Source: Acidobacteriota bacterium (GTDB taxonomy: Bacteria; Acidobacteriota; Holophagae; Holophagales; Holophagaceae). From it: a DNA stretch of 64,000 nt. The notes under the pieces are model-generated. The model was not told the DNA's origin and searched no databases. It saw only the letters and a list, made by a program, of their open reading frames with translations. The position numbers and the translations under genes were made by a program. Positions within the stretch are counted from its first letter, which is position 1, and every line of letters starts with the position of its first letter. Shown here in pieces: positions 44,767 to 53,798 of this stretch. The stretch spans positions 248,001-312,000 of the forward strand of contig JACPUT010000008.1 of assembly GCA_016192145.1 (NCBI GenBank), written 5' to 3'.

Positions 44767-46767
44767 TCAGAAAGTTCGCCGCCCCTCTGGCCGGCGATGC
44801 CAGGCCCTCGCCTCTGCCTTGGCGAGGGCCCCGAGTTCGGTGCTTTTGGCACCCCCATAAGCCAAGTTGTCCACGGCCTGGGCCAGGGTGCAGAGGGGAT
44901 CCATCCGTTCTGGCCATGTCCCGGCAAGGCGCATCAGCCAGGCTCGTGCTGTCTCGCCGGTGGTAGGGCGGAGGCCGACAGGTACGCTACGAAGCAGTGG
45001 CTTCAATTGGCGCAACCCACCTGGGGGCGTCTCGGGGAAGCGTGGAATGGACGGCCTGAACCAGCGCAGCAGCAGGAGCGCGAGGAGCGCACCGCCGGTG
45101 GCGAGCCAGGGCCAGGAGGGCCGCTTCCAGCTCCACCCTTCCAGGCGTTGCTGGGCCCAGCTCAGACCCGCTTGCTGGTCTTCGTCGGAGAAACGCACCA
45201 CGTAGCGCTCCCACCGGTAGCGGAGGGCATCGGTCAGCCGTTCCCAGCCGGAGAGGGCCTGGGCCTCGCTGGCACCGAGTTGCGTCGCCGGGGTGGCATC
45301 CTCGGCCCGCCAGCGGCCGGTGGCTTCATCCCACCACTCCACCCAGGCGTGGGCCTGCTCCTGGGTGACGAGGAAGTAGCCCCCTTCTTCCACCCACGGC
45401 CCCAGGCGGTACCCGTTCACCACCCGGGCGGGCACGCCCCGGGCCCTGAGCATGAGGGCGAGGCTGGAGGCGAAGTATTCGCAGTGGCCCGCCCGGGTGC
45501 GCTCCAGGAAATCCTCCAGGGGATTTTCCGCACCTCCACTGGGGTTGGCGAGGGTGTAGGTGAAGCGGTTGCGAAGCTCTCCGGCCAGGCGCTGGGCCAG
45601 TTCGGGTGCGGACTGGTAGCCTGGTGCCAGCAGGTGGCTGGCGCGGCGGGCTGCTTCATGCTCGGGACCCAGCTGGGTGAGGGCGTTCCAGCGGACGCCG
45701 GACTGCTCCCGGGGCTCTGCCAACGCACGGGCTGCGGCCTCCCGGGGGGACCAGCCGAGGCGGAGGGGAAAACCCTGGCTGGTGAGCCAGGCCCAGCGGA
45801 GTCCACCCCCCTCGCCGGCCCGGAGGGGCAGGAGGAGGGGCCCCTTCAGCGCGTCCAACCCATAGGGGACGGTGAGCAGGGTGTTTCGGCTGGGGAGGAG
45901 AAAGAACTCCGCCTCCCGGAGGCCCGGGCCCGGATTTCCGGCCATCAGGCTCTGCAGGGGGGGGCGGGGCGTGCGCGGTGAGGCCTGCCAGCCCATGCCC
46001 TTCACCTCCTCCAGGGCCAGGCCGCGGAGGAGGGAGAGTTCCTCCGCCCAGCGGGCCCTTTCCAGCGGCGGCAGGGGCCGGGTGGGAGCCACGCGCAGCA
46101 CCGCGTCGCTGTTGGGCCGGATGGGCCCCTCCTTGCCGAGATCCAGGCCATCGGAAAGGCCGGCGGCGGCGCCGAGCATGCCCCGCCGGACGAAGGAGAA
46201 AGGCCGGAGCCCCACGGTGACGCGGGGCATGACGAGGAAAGCCGAGAAGGCCAGGAGCAACACCCCCGCCGACCAGGGCAGGAGGCGGCGGAAGGGGGCC
46301 TGGGGCGAGGGGCCCCGCCGCAGGCTGGCGCTCTCCTCCCAGTTGAGGTGGAGCAGGGCGGTGGCCGCGGCGACCAGGAAGGCGAGCGCGGCGACGAAGA
46401 ATTGAAGGTCGGTGGTGCTGATGGCGGTGGTGAGGAAGAGCAGGAAGGCCATGAGCAGGAGCTGGCGCCGCTCCCGGCGCTGGCGGGGCAGGGCCAGCCG
46501 CAGCCCCATGAGCACGAAGAGCACCCTCACGAGGGCGCCCAGGAAGTTGCGGGTCAGGAGTGCATCCAGGATCAGGAGGAGCAGCGCTCCCGATTCCAGG
46601 CCCCGCCGCCACCCGGAGAGATCCGACCTCCGGGCCTCGACGGCGGCCGCGAGGATCAGCGGCAGGCTCATGGCCACCAACTCCCAGGCGTCGTAGATGC
46701 CGGTGGATGCCACGGCCCCCCAGACGACCCAGGGGCAGAGGTGATCGATCCAGCGGCCGGCCTTCAA
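44767..46767 (-). CDS. TgpA-like transmembrane transglutaminase family protein
   Basis: A 666-residue inner-membrane protein. Residues 1-190 have about six hydrophobic helices (DUF3488 region). A transglutaminase core follows, with the Cys-His-Asp triad in RAGHCEYFASSL, QAHAWVEWWD and AEDATPAT (residues about 430-505). A final helix near residue 580 precedes a cytoplasmic DUF4129-like tail. Homologues in Pseudomonas (TgpA) are needed for viability; the substrate is unknown. The start is TTG at 46767 with GGAG seven bases upstream. It follows anmK by 21 bases, so the two are cotranscribed. Confidence 0.9.
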   Translation of the reverse strand: MKAGRWIDHLCPWVVWGAVASTGIYDAWELVAMSLPLILAAAVEARRSDLSGWRRGLESGALLLLILDALLTRNFLGALVRVLFVLMGLRLALPRQRRERRQLLLMAFLLFLTTAISTTDLQFFVAALAFLVAAATALLHLNWEESASLRRGPSPQAPFRRLLPWSAGVLLLAFSAFLVMPRVTVGLRPFSFVRRGMLGAAAGLSDGLDLGKEGPIRPNSDAVLRVAPTRPLPPLERARWAEELSLLRGLALEEVKGMGWQASPRTPRPPLQSLMAGNPGPGLREAEFFLLPSRNTLLTVPYGLDALKGPLLLPLRAGEGGGLRWAWLTSQGFPLRLGWSPREAAARALAEPREQSGVRWNALTQLGPEHEAARRASHLLAPGYQSAPELAQRLAGELRNRFTYTLANPSGGAENPLEDFLERTRAGHCEYFASSLALMLRARGVPARVVNGYRLGPWVEEGGYFLVTQEQAHAWVEWWDEATGRWRAEDATPATQLGASEAQALSGWERLTDALRYRWERYVVRFSDEDQQAGLSWAQQRLEGWSWKRPSWPWLATGGALLALLLLRWFRPSIPRFPETPPGGLRQLKPLLRSVPVGLRPTTGETARAWLMRLAGTWPERMDPLCTLAQAVDNLAYGGAKSTELGALAKAEARAWHRRPEGRRTF

Positions 46768-46788
46768 TTCAACGCTCCGGGAAGGGGT

Positions 46789-47901
46789 TCACGGGGGAAA
46801 GGCCCAGCTGCCCAGTACCGCCGCCCGGGCGGCACCGGTCACCTCGGGCACGTTGCCGGCTACGCCCGCGCCGCTGGCCGCGCCCAGCAGGGCCCAGCTG
46901 ATGGCCTCGCGGGCGCCGGTGGGGAAGGCCTCATCCTCGTGGAAGGGGAGCGCGGGCAGGCGCGATGCGAGTTCCTCGCGCAGCCGCGCGTGGTGGGCCC
47001 CGCCACCGCTGACGAGCCCGGTGGCGGGCAGGTGCCCGAGCCGTCCCAGCTCCCGGGCGATGGCCTCGGCGCTGAAAGCGGCGAGCGTGGCCAGCCGATC
47101 GGCCAGGGGCAGGGCCTCCAGGAAGGGGGCCTCCTGCTCGAGCCACGCGGCCCCGAAGGCCTCCCGCCCCGTGCTCTTGGGAGGGACCTGGCCGAAATAG
47201 GGGTGGGCCATCCAACGGTCCAGCAAGGACGCTTCCACCGTTCCGAGCGCATAGGCGCCACCGGGATCGAAGGGGATCCCCAGCCACCGGCGGGCCGCGA
47301 GATCCAGCAGGCTCATGCCGGGCCCCACATCCCAGGCCTGCACCCGTTCCCCATCCCATAGGGTGACGTTGGCGATGCCGCCCAGGTTGAGGGCCGCCCA
47401 GGGGGCAGCCTGCCCCCGCAGCCATACCTCCGTGAGGGGAACGAGGGGGGCGCCCTGGCCTCCCAGGGCCATGTCCATGCGGCGCAGATCCCACACGACG
47501 GGGCAATCCAGGCGGAGGGCGAGCAGGTAGGGATCGGCCAGCTGCAGGGTGCTCCCCTGGCCGGGCTGGTGCTGCACCGTTTGACCATGGAGGCAGGCGA
47601 AGTCGGGGGCTTCGTCGGCCAGGGCCGCGGCGGCCTCCGCGTTGAGTTCCCCGAGCTCCCGCTGGAGGATGCACAGCTCGCTCGGGCGGAGGCGATCCGA
47701 GGCCGCTTCGACCACCCGGTGGTGCAGGGATTCGGGATAGGGATGGTGCCGGTGGGCGCGCCAACCGAGGAAGGGCCGGCCCCCATGGAAGCCGCGGGGA
47801 TCGACGTCGATCACCACCGCATCCACGCCGTCCGCCGAGGTGCCGCTCATGAGGCCCAGGACGCGCCAGGGCCGGTCCAGCGGAAGGGTGGGAAAGGGCA
47901 T
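46789..47901 (-). CDS. anmK: Anhydro-N-acetylmuramic acid kinase
   Basis: A 370-residue sugar kinase that phosphorylates and opens 1,6-anhydro-MurNAc released during peptidoglycan turnover. The N-terminal phosphate loop GLMSGTSADGVDAVVID is diagnostic. LHGQTVQH, LNLGGIANVT, DVGPGMSLLD and VSGGGAHHARL follow in the family order. The ATG at 47901 begins just before the conserved core; no clear ribosome site is seen, and the frame remains open further upstream. Its pairing with a periplasm-facing transglutaminase gene may reflect a cell-wall theme, an inference. Confidence 0.94.
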   Translation of the reverse strand: MPFPTLPLDRPWRVLGLMSGTSADGVDAVVIDVDPRGFHGGRPFLGWRAHRHHPYPESLHHRVVEAASDRLRPSELCILQRELGELNAEAAAALADEAPDFACLHGQTVQHQPGQGSTLQLADPYLLALRLDCPVVWDLRRMDMALGGQGAPLVPLTEVWLRGQAAPWAALNLGGIANVTLWDGERVQAWDVGPGMSLLDLAARRWLGIPFDPGGAYALGTVEASLLDRWMAHPYFGQVPPKSTGREAFGAAWLEQEAPFLEALPLADRLATLAAFSAEAIARELGRLGHLPATGLVSGGGAHHARLREELASRLPALPFHEDEAFPTGAREAISWALLGAASGAGVAGNVPEVTGAARAAVLGSWAFPP

Positions 47902-48048
47902 GGCTTGGATGATGGCACGGGGAGGGCCACCTGGGCCAAGAGGGTGGGGTCGAATGGGACGGCCCGCGCAGGGGGCGCCGGCGAAGCCAGCCAAACCCGC
48001 TAAGCCGAGCGCCGGTCAGGGTGTAGCCTAATCACCCTGGAGGCCCCC

Positions 48049-48651
48049 TTGTTCTGGTTCATCCTCATCGCCGGCATCGTGCTGTACTTCGTCATGAAGG
48101 GCCGATCCGACCGGCCCCAGGTGCTGGGGGCCCCGAAGCGGGGCATGGGCAGCGGGAACGTGGAGCCCGTCACCTTCGTCTGCCCTTATCCCAAGTGCGG
48201 CGCCTGCGGCGCGGCGCCCGACAAGATGAAGCAGGAATGGGATGGCCTCCGCTCCGTGAAGTGGACCTGCGGATACTGCGGCAACGGGGCGGGGATCCAG
48301 GAGCTGAGGGACGAGGAGTTGCCGGCCAGCGCCCGGCGTCGCCTGGGGCTCGACCAATCCCCCATGCACCCCGGCATGCAAGGGGGCATGAACCAAGGCT
48401 ATGGTCCCCAGGGCGGCGGGGTGGGGAACCTCCTCACGGGCCTCATGATCGGCTCCATGATGGGCGGGAATCGCCACCATCACGATGGCCCCGAAGGCGG
48501 GGGAGATTGGGGTTCGTCTTCCGGAACCGGCTCCGGCGACAGTTCCTGGGGGGACTCCGGCAACGAGAGCTGGGGCGATTCGGGGGACTCCGGCGGCGGC
48601 TCCGACTTCGGCGATTCCGGTGGCGGCGATAGCGGTGGATCCGACTGGTGA
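48049..48651 (+). CDS. Membrane-anchored zinc-ribbon protein with Gly/Ser/Asp-rich tail
   Basis: A 200-residue protein starting at TTG 48049, with GGAGG six bases before it. One N-terminal membrane helix (FWFILIAGIVLYFVM) is followed by two Cys clusters, CPYPKCGACG and CGYCGNG, that could form a zinc ribbon. A hydrophobic Gly/Met stretch comes next (LLTGLMIGSMMGG). The last 60 residues are nearly all Gly, Ser and Asp with regular Trp (GDSSWGDSGNESWGDSGDSG). Such tails are seen in other bacterial membrane proteins of unknown function. It is divergent from anmK. Confidence 0.75.
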   Translation: MFWFILIAGIVLYFVMKGRSDRPQVLGAPKRGMGSGNVEPVTFVCPYPKCGACGAAPDKMKQEWDGLRSVKWTCGYCGNGAGIQELRDEELPASARRRLGLDQSPMHPGMQGGMNQGYGPQGGGVGNLLTGLMIGSMMGGNRHHHDGPEGGGDWGSSSGTGSGDSSWGDSGNESWGDSGDSGGGSDFGDSGGGDSGGSDW

Positions 48652-48859
48652 ACGGCCGCGGCGAACTGGAACGGATTCCTCGCGGGTGACCGGTATCAAG
48701 GGCTTCCGTGCCCCGGAACCCGCGGGTCGTCCGGTGCGGTTCCTGAACAACTCGCGTTGAGGAATTCCCCTTGGCGGCAGGAAGCCGTCCGCGCATCATG
48801 GGGCCACTTACCCACCAGGCCCCATGAGCCGGAACGCCGGCCCCTTCGCAGGAGAACCC

Positions 48860-51631
48860 ATGCGTGCATCGTCCCTTCGATGCCTACCGCTGATCATCGC
48901 GGCAGGTGCCCTTCCCCTCGCCGCCCAGACCACGGGCAATGTCCAGGGACGAGTCGTGGATTCCAAGGGCGCCCCCGTGGGCGGAGCCCGGGTGACCGTG
49001 ACTGGATCCAACCTCCAGGGGGCCCGGATCACCACTTCGGATGCCGAAGGCGCCTTCCGGATCGGATTGCTGCCCCCGGGCCCGTGCACCGTCACCGTGA
49101 CCAAGGAGGGCTTGAACACCACGCGGGCCTCCGCCGTGGTGGGGCTCGATAAGACGGCTTCCCTCGAGATCCGCATGGCCGCCGTGGCCCAGGCCACGGT
49201 GGAGGTGGTGGACCAGGCCACCTCGGTGGATGTGAAGGCGACCACGGCGGGCGCCAACTTCACCAACGAATCCTTCCAGAAGCTGCCCGTGAGCCGCGAT
49301 TTCGCCAACATCGCGCTGCTGGCGCCGGGCATCACCCCGGAGTCCATGCCCGGGGGCAACCAGGGCTTCAAGGTGTACGGCGCCACGGGGGCCGAGAACA
49401 ACTACGTGGTGGATGGCATCAACACCACGGGGGTGGAATACGGCACCCAGGGCAAGCGGGTGCCCATGGAGTTCATCCAGGAATTCCAGGTGAAGACGGG
49501 CGGCTACGAGGCCGAGTTCGGCAAGGCCATGGGCGGCATCATCAACGTCATCACCAAGAGCGGTGGCAATGAGTTCACGGGCGATGTCTTCCTCTACACG
49601 GAGGGCACCTTCCTGAAGAGCGGCAACAAGCATGTGAACGACGCCAACCAGATCGTCCGGCCCCTCCAACGGGAGAACAAGACGAACGAGTTCGGGTTCG
49701 ACGTGGGCGGCTACCTGATCAAGGACAAGCTCTGGTTCTTCGTGGCCTACGATCGCCGCTCCAACAAACAACAGAACGAGATCCGGGATGGCGGTTTCAA
49801 CAACGGACTCATCGCCCCCTCGGATTCCAGCCGGGATCTGTTCGCGGGCAAATTGACCTGGAAGATGGCTGAAGGTCATACCCTCGTCGCCTCCTTCCTC
49901 GGGGATCCCGAGAAGACCACCGGCGCCGTGAAGGCGCCCCAGGGCCCCCTTGGGACGTGGGATGGCGAACGCAAGGTCGGCGGCACGGACTACAGCCTGC
50001 GCTACGAGGCCGCCTTCGGCTCCTTCTTCGGATACCTTCAGGCCACCCGGCACAACGAGACGAACACCGTCCTGCCAGGCGCCTCAGGTGGCGGGATCCA
50101 GCAGGTCAACCAGGATCTTGGCGGCTCCATCGAGGGCGGTTTCGGGCGCTACGATGAGAAATCCTTCACCCGGGACAACCTCCAGGGCGCGATCACGTGG
50201 TTCTCGGGCCCCCACGAATTCAAGGCCGGCTTCGACTTCCAGAAGGATGAAGCGGATATCCGCCGCGGGTTCACGGGCGGGCAGCTGGTCACGCGGTACG
50301 ACAATCCCGCCTACCCCCTCACCAACAGCGTGGACCCCTACATCTTCAGCCACTACTGGTGGACGACGGCCGATGCCACGATCACCGCGCCCTTCAATGC
50401 GCCCTCGATCACCTTCTCCAGCAAACCCAAGCATGAAAGCCAGGCCTACTTCCTTCAAGGCAAGCTGGCGCTCACGCCCAACCTGCTCCTGAACGTCGGT
50501 GGGCGACTCGACATCACCACCGTGAAGAACCAGTTCGGCAGTTCAGTCTTCAAACTGCAGGACCAGTGGAGCCCGCGCCTCGGGCTGGTGTGGGATTTCA
50601 AGGGCAAGGGGCAGGATAAGGTGTACGCCAGCTTCTCCCGCTACTACGAGCAGCTGCCCTTGGACCTCGTGATCCGCTCCTTCAGCGTGGAGCGCAATCC
50701 GACGAGCTACAACTACTCGGCGACCTCCATGACCCCCAATGCCCAGGCTGAGACCGAATACGGGGAGGCCTCCAACATCGTGGGCTCCTACGTGGAACCG
50801 GTGGACCTCGATCTGAAGGGGGCCTACTCCGACGAGTTCATCCTGGGGGCCGAGACCACGCGGGGGAACTACACCCTGGGCGCCAAGTTCATCCGCCGCT
50901 GGGTGGGCCGGGCCATCGAGGATGGCCTGGACGTGAACTCCGTTTACGGCGACTACTTCATCATGAATCCCGGCCAGAGCCATGGCGCGGGCGTCACCTA
51001 TCCGGATGCCGTGCGCGACTTCAAGGGCCTCGAGTTCACCGCCCAGCGGAAGATGGCCAACCACTACACCTGGCAGGCCAGCTACCTCTGGAGCCGCCTC
51101 GAGGGCAACTACGAGGGCGCCTTCCAGGGCATCGGGGGCGCGGATGGCACGGGGCAGCTGGATCCCAACATCAACGCGGCCTACGACCTCCCCGAGTTCA
51201 TCGTGAACAGCAAGGGCAAGCTCAGCGGGGACCGTACCCATCAGGTGAAGGCCAACGGCGCCTACGAATGGGACATGGGGCTATCCCTGGGCGCCAGCTT
51301 CCAGTATCTGAGCGGTACCCCGGTCAGCCGCCTCGGTTACAACGACTACTATGGTCGCTATGAACTGTTCCTCACCCAGCGCGGCACCGACGGGCGGACC
51401 CCTGCCACCTATCGATTCGACGCCAACCTCGCCTATGCCATGAAAGTGGGCAAGGGGCAGCTGCTGCGCTTCAACCTGGACATCACCAACGTGCTGAACA
51501 CCCAGACGGCCACCGTGCTGGATCAGCGCTACAACCTGGTGGAAGGCGGGCCGCAGGAACCCACCTACAAGCAGGCCTACCATTACCAGACTCCGCGGAA
51601 CATCCGCCTCGGCGTCCGCTACAGCTTCTGA
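48860..51631 (+). CDS. TonB-dependent-receptor-like outer-membrane protein
   Basis: A 923-residue outer-membrane protein. After the signal peptide (cleavage near PLAAQ) comes a carboxypeptidase-regulatory-like domain (residues 25-105, NVQGRVVDSKGAPVGGARVT). A plug domain (about 130-250, with NNYVVDGINTTGVEYG and GKAMGGIINVITKSGGNEFTG) and a long beta-barrel follow. The chain ends in Phe (VRYSF), as needed for barrel insertion. The carboxypeptidase-like N-terminus is frequent in Acidobacteriota. No TonB box is obvious. The ATG at 48860 has GGAGA upstream. Ligand unknown; no transport genes are adjacent. Confidence 0.9.
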   Translation: MRASSLRCLPLIIAAGALPLAAQTTGNVQGRVVDSKGAPVGGARVTVTGSNLQGARITTSDAEGAFRIGLLPPGPCTVTVTKEGLNTTRASAVVGLDKTASLEIRMAAVAQATVEVVDQATSVDVKATTAGANFTNESFQKLPVSRDFANIALLAPGITPESMPGGNQGFKVYGATGAENNYVVDGINTTGVEYGTQGKRVPMEFIQEFQVKTGGYEAEFGKAMGGIINVITKSGGNEFTGDVFLYTEGTFLKSGNKHVNDANQIVRPLQRENKTNEFGFDVGGYLIKDKLWFFVAYDRRSNKQQNEIRDGGFNNGLIAPSDSSRDLFAGKLTWKMAEGHTLVASFLGDPEKTTGAVKAPQGPLGTWDGERKVGGTDYSLRYEAAFGSFFGYLQATRHNETNTVLPGASGGGIQQVNQDLGGSIEGGFGRYDEKSFTRDNLQGAITWFSGPHEFKAGFDFQKDEADIRRGFTGGQLVTRYDNPAYPLTNSVDPYIFSHYWWTTADATITAPFNAPSITFSSKPKHESQAYFLQGKLALTPNLLLNVGGRLDITTVKNQFGSSVFKLQDQWSPRLGLVWDFKGKGQDKVYASFSRYYEQLPLDLVIRSFSVERNPTSYNYSATSMTPNAQAETEYGEASNIVGSYVEPVDLDLKGAYSDEFILGAETTRGNYTLGAKFIRRWVGRAIEDGLDVNSVYGDYFIMNPGQSHGAGVTYPDAVRDFKGLEFTAQRKMANHYTWQASYLWSRLEGNYEGAFQGIGGADGTGQLDPNINAAYDLPEFIVNSKGKLSGDRTHQVKANGAYEWDMGLSLGASFQYLSGTPVSRLGYNDYYGRYELFLTQRGTDGRTPATYRFDANLAYAMKVGKGQLLRFNLDITNVLNTQTATVLDQRYNLVEGGPQEPTYKQAYHYQTPRNIRLGVRYSF

Positions 51632-51644
51632 TCCTCCTCCCCAA

Positions 51645-51670
51645 GCGGCCCGGGCTTCGGCCCGGGCCGC
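51645..51670. terminator. Bidirectional terminator with UUCG loop
   Basis: GCGGCCCGGGC and GCCCGGGCCGC form a perfect 11-pair stem capped by TTCG, between the convergent receptor and OsmC genes. The tetraloop and stem are ideal for an intrinsic hairpin, although no T-run follows on either side. Confidence 0.8.
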
Positions 51671-51682
51671 TCGCGTTGGGGC

Positions 51683-52237
51683 TCAGTGGGAAACTTTCAC
51701 GTTCACCGGGTTCTTGAAGGTGTCGAGGAGGGGCGAGGTGCGCATGGCCTTCTCGTGCAGCTCCTTGATCTGGGCGGGGGTGCCGTTGCAGGCGAGGTTC
51801 ACCTTCACCCGGATCTCCGAGAGGCCCGGCCGGATCTTCTTGTCCAGCTCCAGGAAGCCGCGGAGGTCGGTATCCGTCTCCAGATCGAAGCTGAGGCTGG
51901 AGATGTCCAGCCCCATGGCGGCGGCGTTGTAGGCGTAGGTGACGCTGAGGCAGGAACTCAGGGCGTGCAGGGCGGCCTCGCCGGCGTTGGGGGCGAGGTC
52001 GGTGCCCAAAAGGGCCTCAGGTTCATCGCCTTCCAGGAACAGGGGCTTGGCCCGCTTGTGCTCCAGCCCGGCTCCGAAGAGGGAATCGAAGGTGCTGCTG
52101 GAGTGGGCGCCGTTGATCCACTTCGCCTTGGAGCGGAATTTGAAATGGGCCAAGGCGGGGTTGGCTTTGACCGCGGCGATGGTGGTGGTGAGCGCTTCCA
52201 CGTTCACGCCGTTGTGGGATGAAATGATGCTACCCAT
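51683..52237 (-). CDS. OsmC family protein
   Basis: A 184-residue OsmC/Ohr-fold protein. The helix carrying the family cysteine reads GEAALHALSSCLSVTYAYNA, preceded by PLFLEGDEPEALLGTDLAPN. OsmC and Ohr reduce organic hydroperoxides with two cysteines. Only this one cysteine is at the expected place here, and the first redox Cys is not evident, so peroxidase activity is uncertain. GGAGGAGATCCC precedes the ATG at 52237, which is chosen over a longer frame. Monocistronic. Confidence 0.88.
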   Translation of the reverse strand: MGSIISSHNGVNVEALTTTIAAVKANPALAHFKFRSKAKWINGAHSSSTFDSLFGAGLEHKRAKPLFLEGDEPEALLGTDLAPNAGEAALHALSSCLSVTYAYNAAAMGLDISSLSFDLETDTDLRGFLELDKKIRPGLSEIRVKVNLACNGTPAQIKELHEKAMRTSPLLDTFKNPVNVKVSH

Positions 52238-52447
52238 GGGATCTCCTCCACAAAGGGGTTCAGCCCCCGAAGGGGCGGCCACCCGGGCCTCGGCCCGGAG
52301 CTGCGATTGGACGGACAGGGCGATCCGGCCTGACAAAAAAGGCCCGAATCGAAGAGAACCGGAGCCATGGTGAGGCGATGAAAGGGCGGCGCAACACCGC
52401 AACCTTTGCGCCAGGATTCAATACCAAGGGATCCGAAGGGACAGGGC

Positions 52448-52732
52448 TCAGAGCACTTTGGGAACGACGAAATGACCCTGGGCCGCCTCGGGCGCTTGAG
52501 CCAGCGCCTCCGCCTGGGTGAAGGTGGCGCGGGCTTCATCTTCCCGGCGCGGCAGGGGCAGATCCAATCCGTGAAGGGTCGGCTCGACACCCTCCAGATC
52601 CAGCTCCAGCAGGCTCTGGGCGTGATCGAGGATGCGGCTCATGTCCCGCTGCAGGGCGGGGATCTCCGCTTCGGTGAGCTGCAGCCGGGCCAGTTCGGCG
52701 CAGCGCAGCACGTCTTCGCGGGTGACCTCCAT
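52448..52732 (-). CDS. gatC: Aspartyl/glutamyl-tRNA amidotransferase subunit C
   Basis: A 94-residue subunit of the GatCAB complex, which converts mischarged Glu-tRNA-Gln or Asp-tRNA-Asn to the amide. The N-terminal helix TREDVLRCAELARLQLTE and the central LDHAQSLLELDLEGVEPT are the family signature. GGAGG lies six bases before the ATG at 52732. It starts 19 bases after tsaD on the same strand, so the two are cotranscribed; gatA and gatB are not in the window. Confidence 0.94.
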   Translation of the reverse strand: MEVTREDVLRCAELARLQLTEAEIPALQRDMSRILDHAQSLLELDLEGVEPTLHGLDLPLPRREDEARATFTQAEALAQAPEAAQGHFVVPKVL

Positions 52733-52751
52733 GGAACCTCCAGGTGCCAGT

Positions 52752-53774
52752 TTACCCCTGGGTGAGGCGCAGGTCGGAATCCGCATTCAGGCTCCAGTCG
52801 CGCTCCACCGGCAGCAGGGCCCCGGCGGCGGCGATCATGGCGCCGTTGTCGGTGCAGTAGCGGGGTTCGGGCACGGCCAACGTCAATCCCAGCCGATCGC
52901 AGAGGTGCTTCGCCTGTTCCCGCAGGGCTGAGTTGCAGGCCACGCCGCCACTGAGGATGAGGCTCCTCGCGCCGGTAGCCTCCGCATGCCCGGGCAGGGG
53001 CTTCAGCAGCCACTCGGCGATGGTGTCCTGCAGGCTGCGGCAGAGCGCCTGCACTTCGGGCGCTTCGGCGCCGCCCGTGGCGAGGATGGCATCCGCTTCC
53101 ACTCTCAGCTTCACGCCGGTCTTCAGCCCGCTGAAGCTCCAGCTGGCCACCCCATCCCGGAATTTCGGCGCCGTGAAGCGGGGGCCAGGGGCTGAGGCGC
53201 GCCGGGCGCAGGCGTCCACCAGGGGGCCGCCGGGGTAGCCCAGGCCCATGAGCCGCGCAGCCTTGTCGAAGGCTTCGCCCGCGGCATCGTCCCGCGTCTT
53301 CTGGAGCAGTTCCAGATGGGTCCAGTCCTTCGCGAGATAGAGGTGGGTGTGGCCGCCGCTCACGAGCAGGGCCAGGGCGGGGAAGGGGAGATGGGGCGAG
53401 GCGATGCGCGCGGCGTTGAGGTGGCCGAGCAGGTGGTGCACGCCCACCCAATCCTTGCCGCTGCGCCAGGCCAGGGCCTTGGCGGCGCTGAAGGTGCAGA
53501 GCAGGCTGCCCACGAGGCCGGGGCCCCGGGTCACGGCGATGCGATCCAGCTCGGCCAGCGTCACCCCCGCCTGATCCAGGGCCGATTGCACCACGGTGCG
53601 CACCTGGAGCAGGTGCTCGCGGGCGGCCAGCTCCGGCACCACCCCCCCGAAGGGGCCATGGAGCTCATCCTGGCTCTTGCGCACGAGGGAGCGTACCCGC
53701 GGGCCGTCGGCCGACTCCTCCAGCACCGCGGCGGAGCAGTCGTCGCAGGAACTTTCGAGGCCCAGGACCAGCAT
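52752..53774 (-). CDS. tsaD: tRNA N6-adenosine threonylcarbamoyltransferase TsaD
   Basis: A 340-residue ASKHA-fold enzyme that installs threonylcarbamoyl on A37 of ANN-decoding tRNAs. The N-terminus LVLGLESSCDDCSAAVLEE, the metal-binding HHLLGHLNAAR, the GGHTHLYLA segment and the C-terminal SGGVACNSALRE are all present. In many TsaD proteins the metal motif reads HMEGH; here the equivalent is HLLGH, still with both histidines. Its start is 24 bases from that of the divergent priA gene. Confidence 0.96.
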   Translation of the reverse strand: MLVLGLESSCDDCSAAVLEESADGPRVRSLVRKSQDELHGPFGGVVPELAAREHLLQVRTVVQSALDQAGVTLAELDRIAVTRGPGLVGSLLCTFSAAKALAWRSGKDWVGVHHLLGHLNAARIASPHLPFPALALLVSGGHTHLYLAKDWTHLELLQKTRDDAAGEAFDKAARLMGLGYPGGPLVDACARRASAPGPRFTAPKFRDGVASWSFSGLKTGVKLRVEADAILATGGAEAPEVQALCRSLQDTIAEWLLKPLPGHAEATGARSLILSGGVACNSALREQAKHLCDRLGLTLAVPEPRYCTDNGAMIAAAGALLPVERDWSLNADSDLRLTQG

Positions 53775-53798
53775 CTTGGTAGTCTATCGCTCCCCCTG

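Noticed and set aside
53316-53798. Upstream extension of priA
   Set aside because: It is antisense to tsaD, and the PriA N-terminus clearly begins at MIPTRIELNRPLPPLTYLA.
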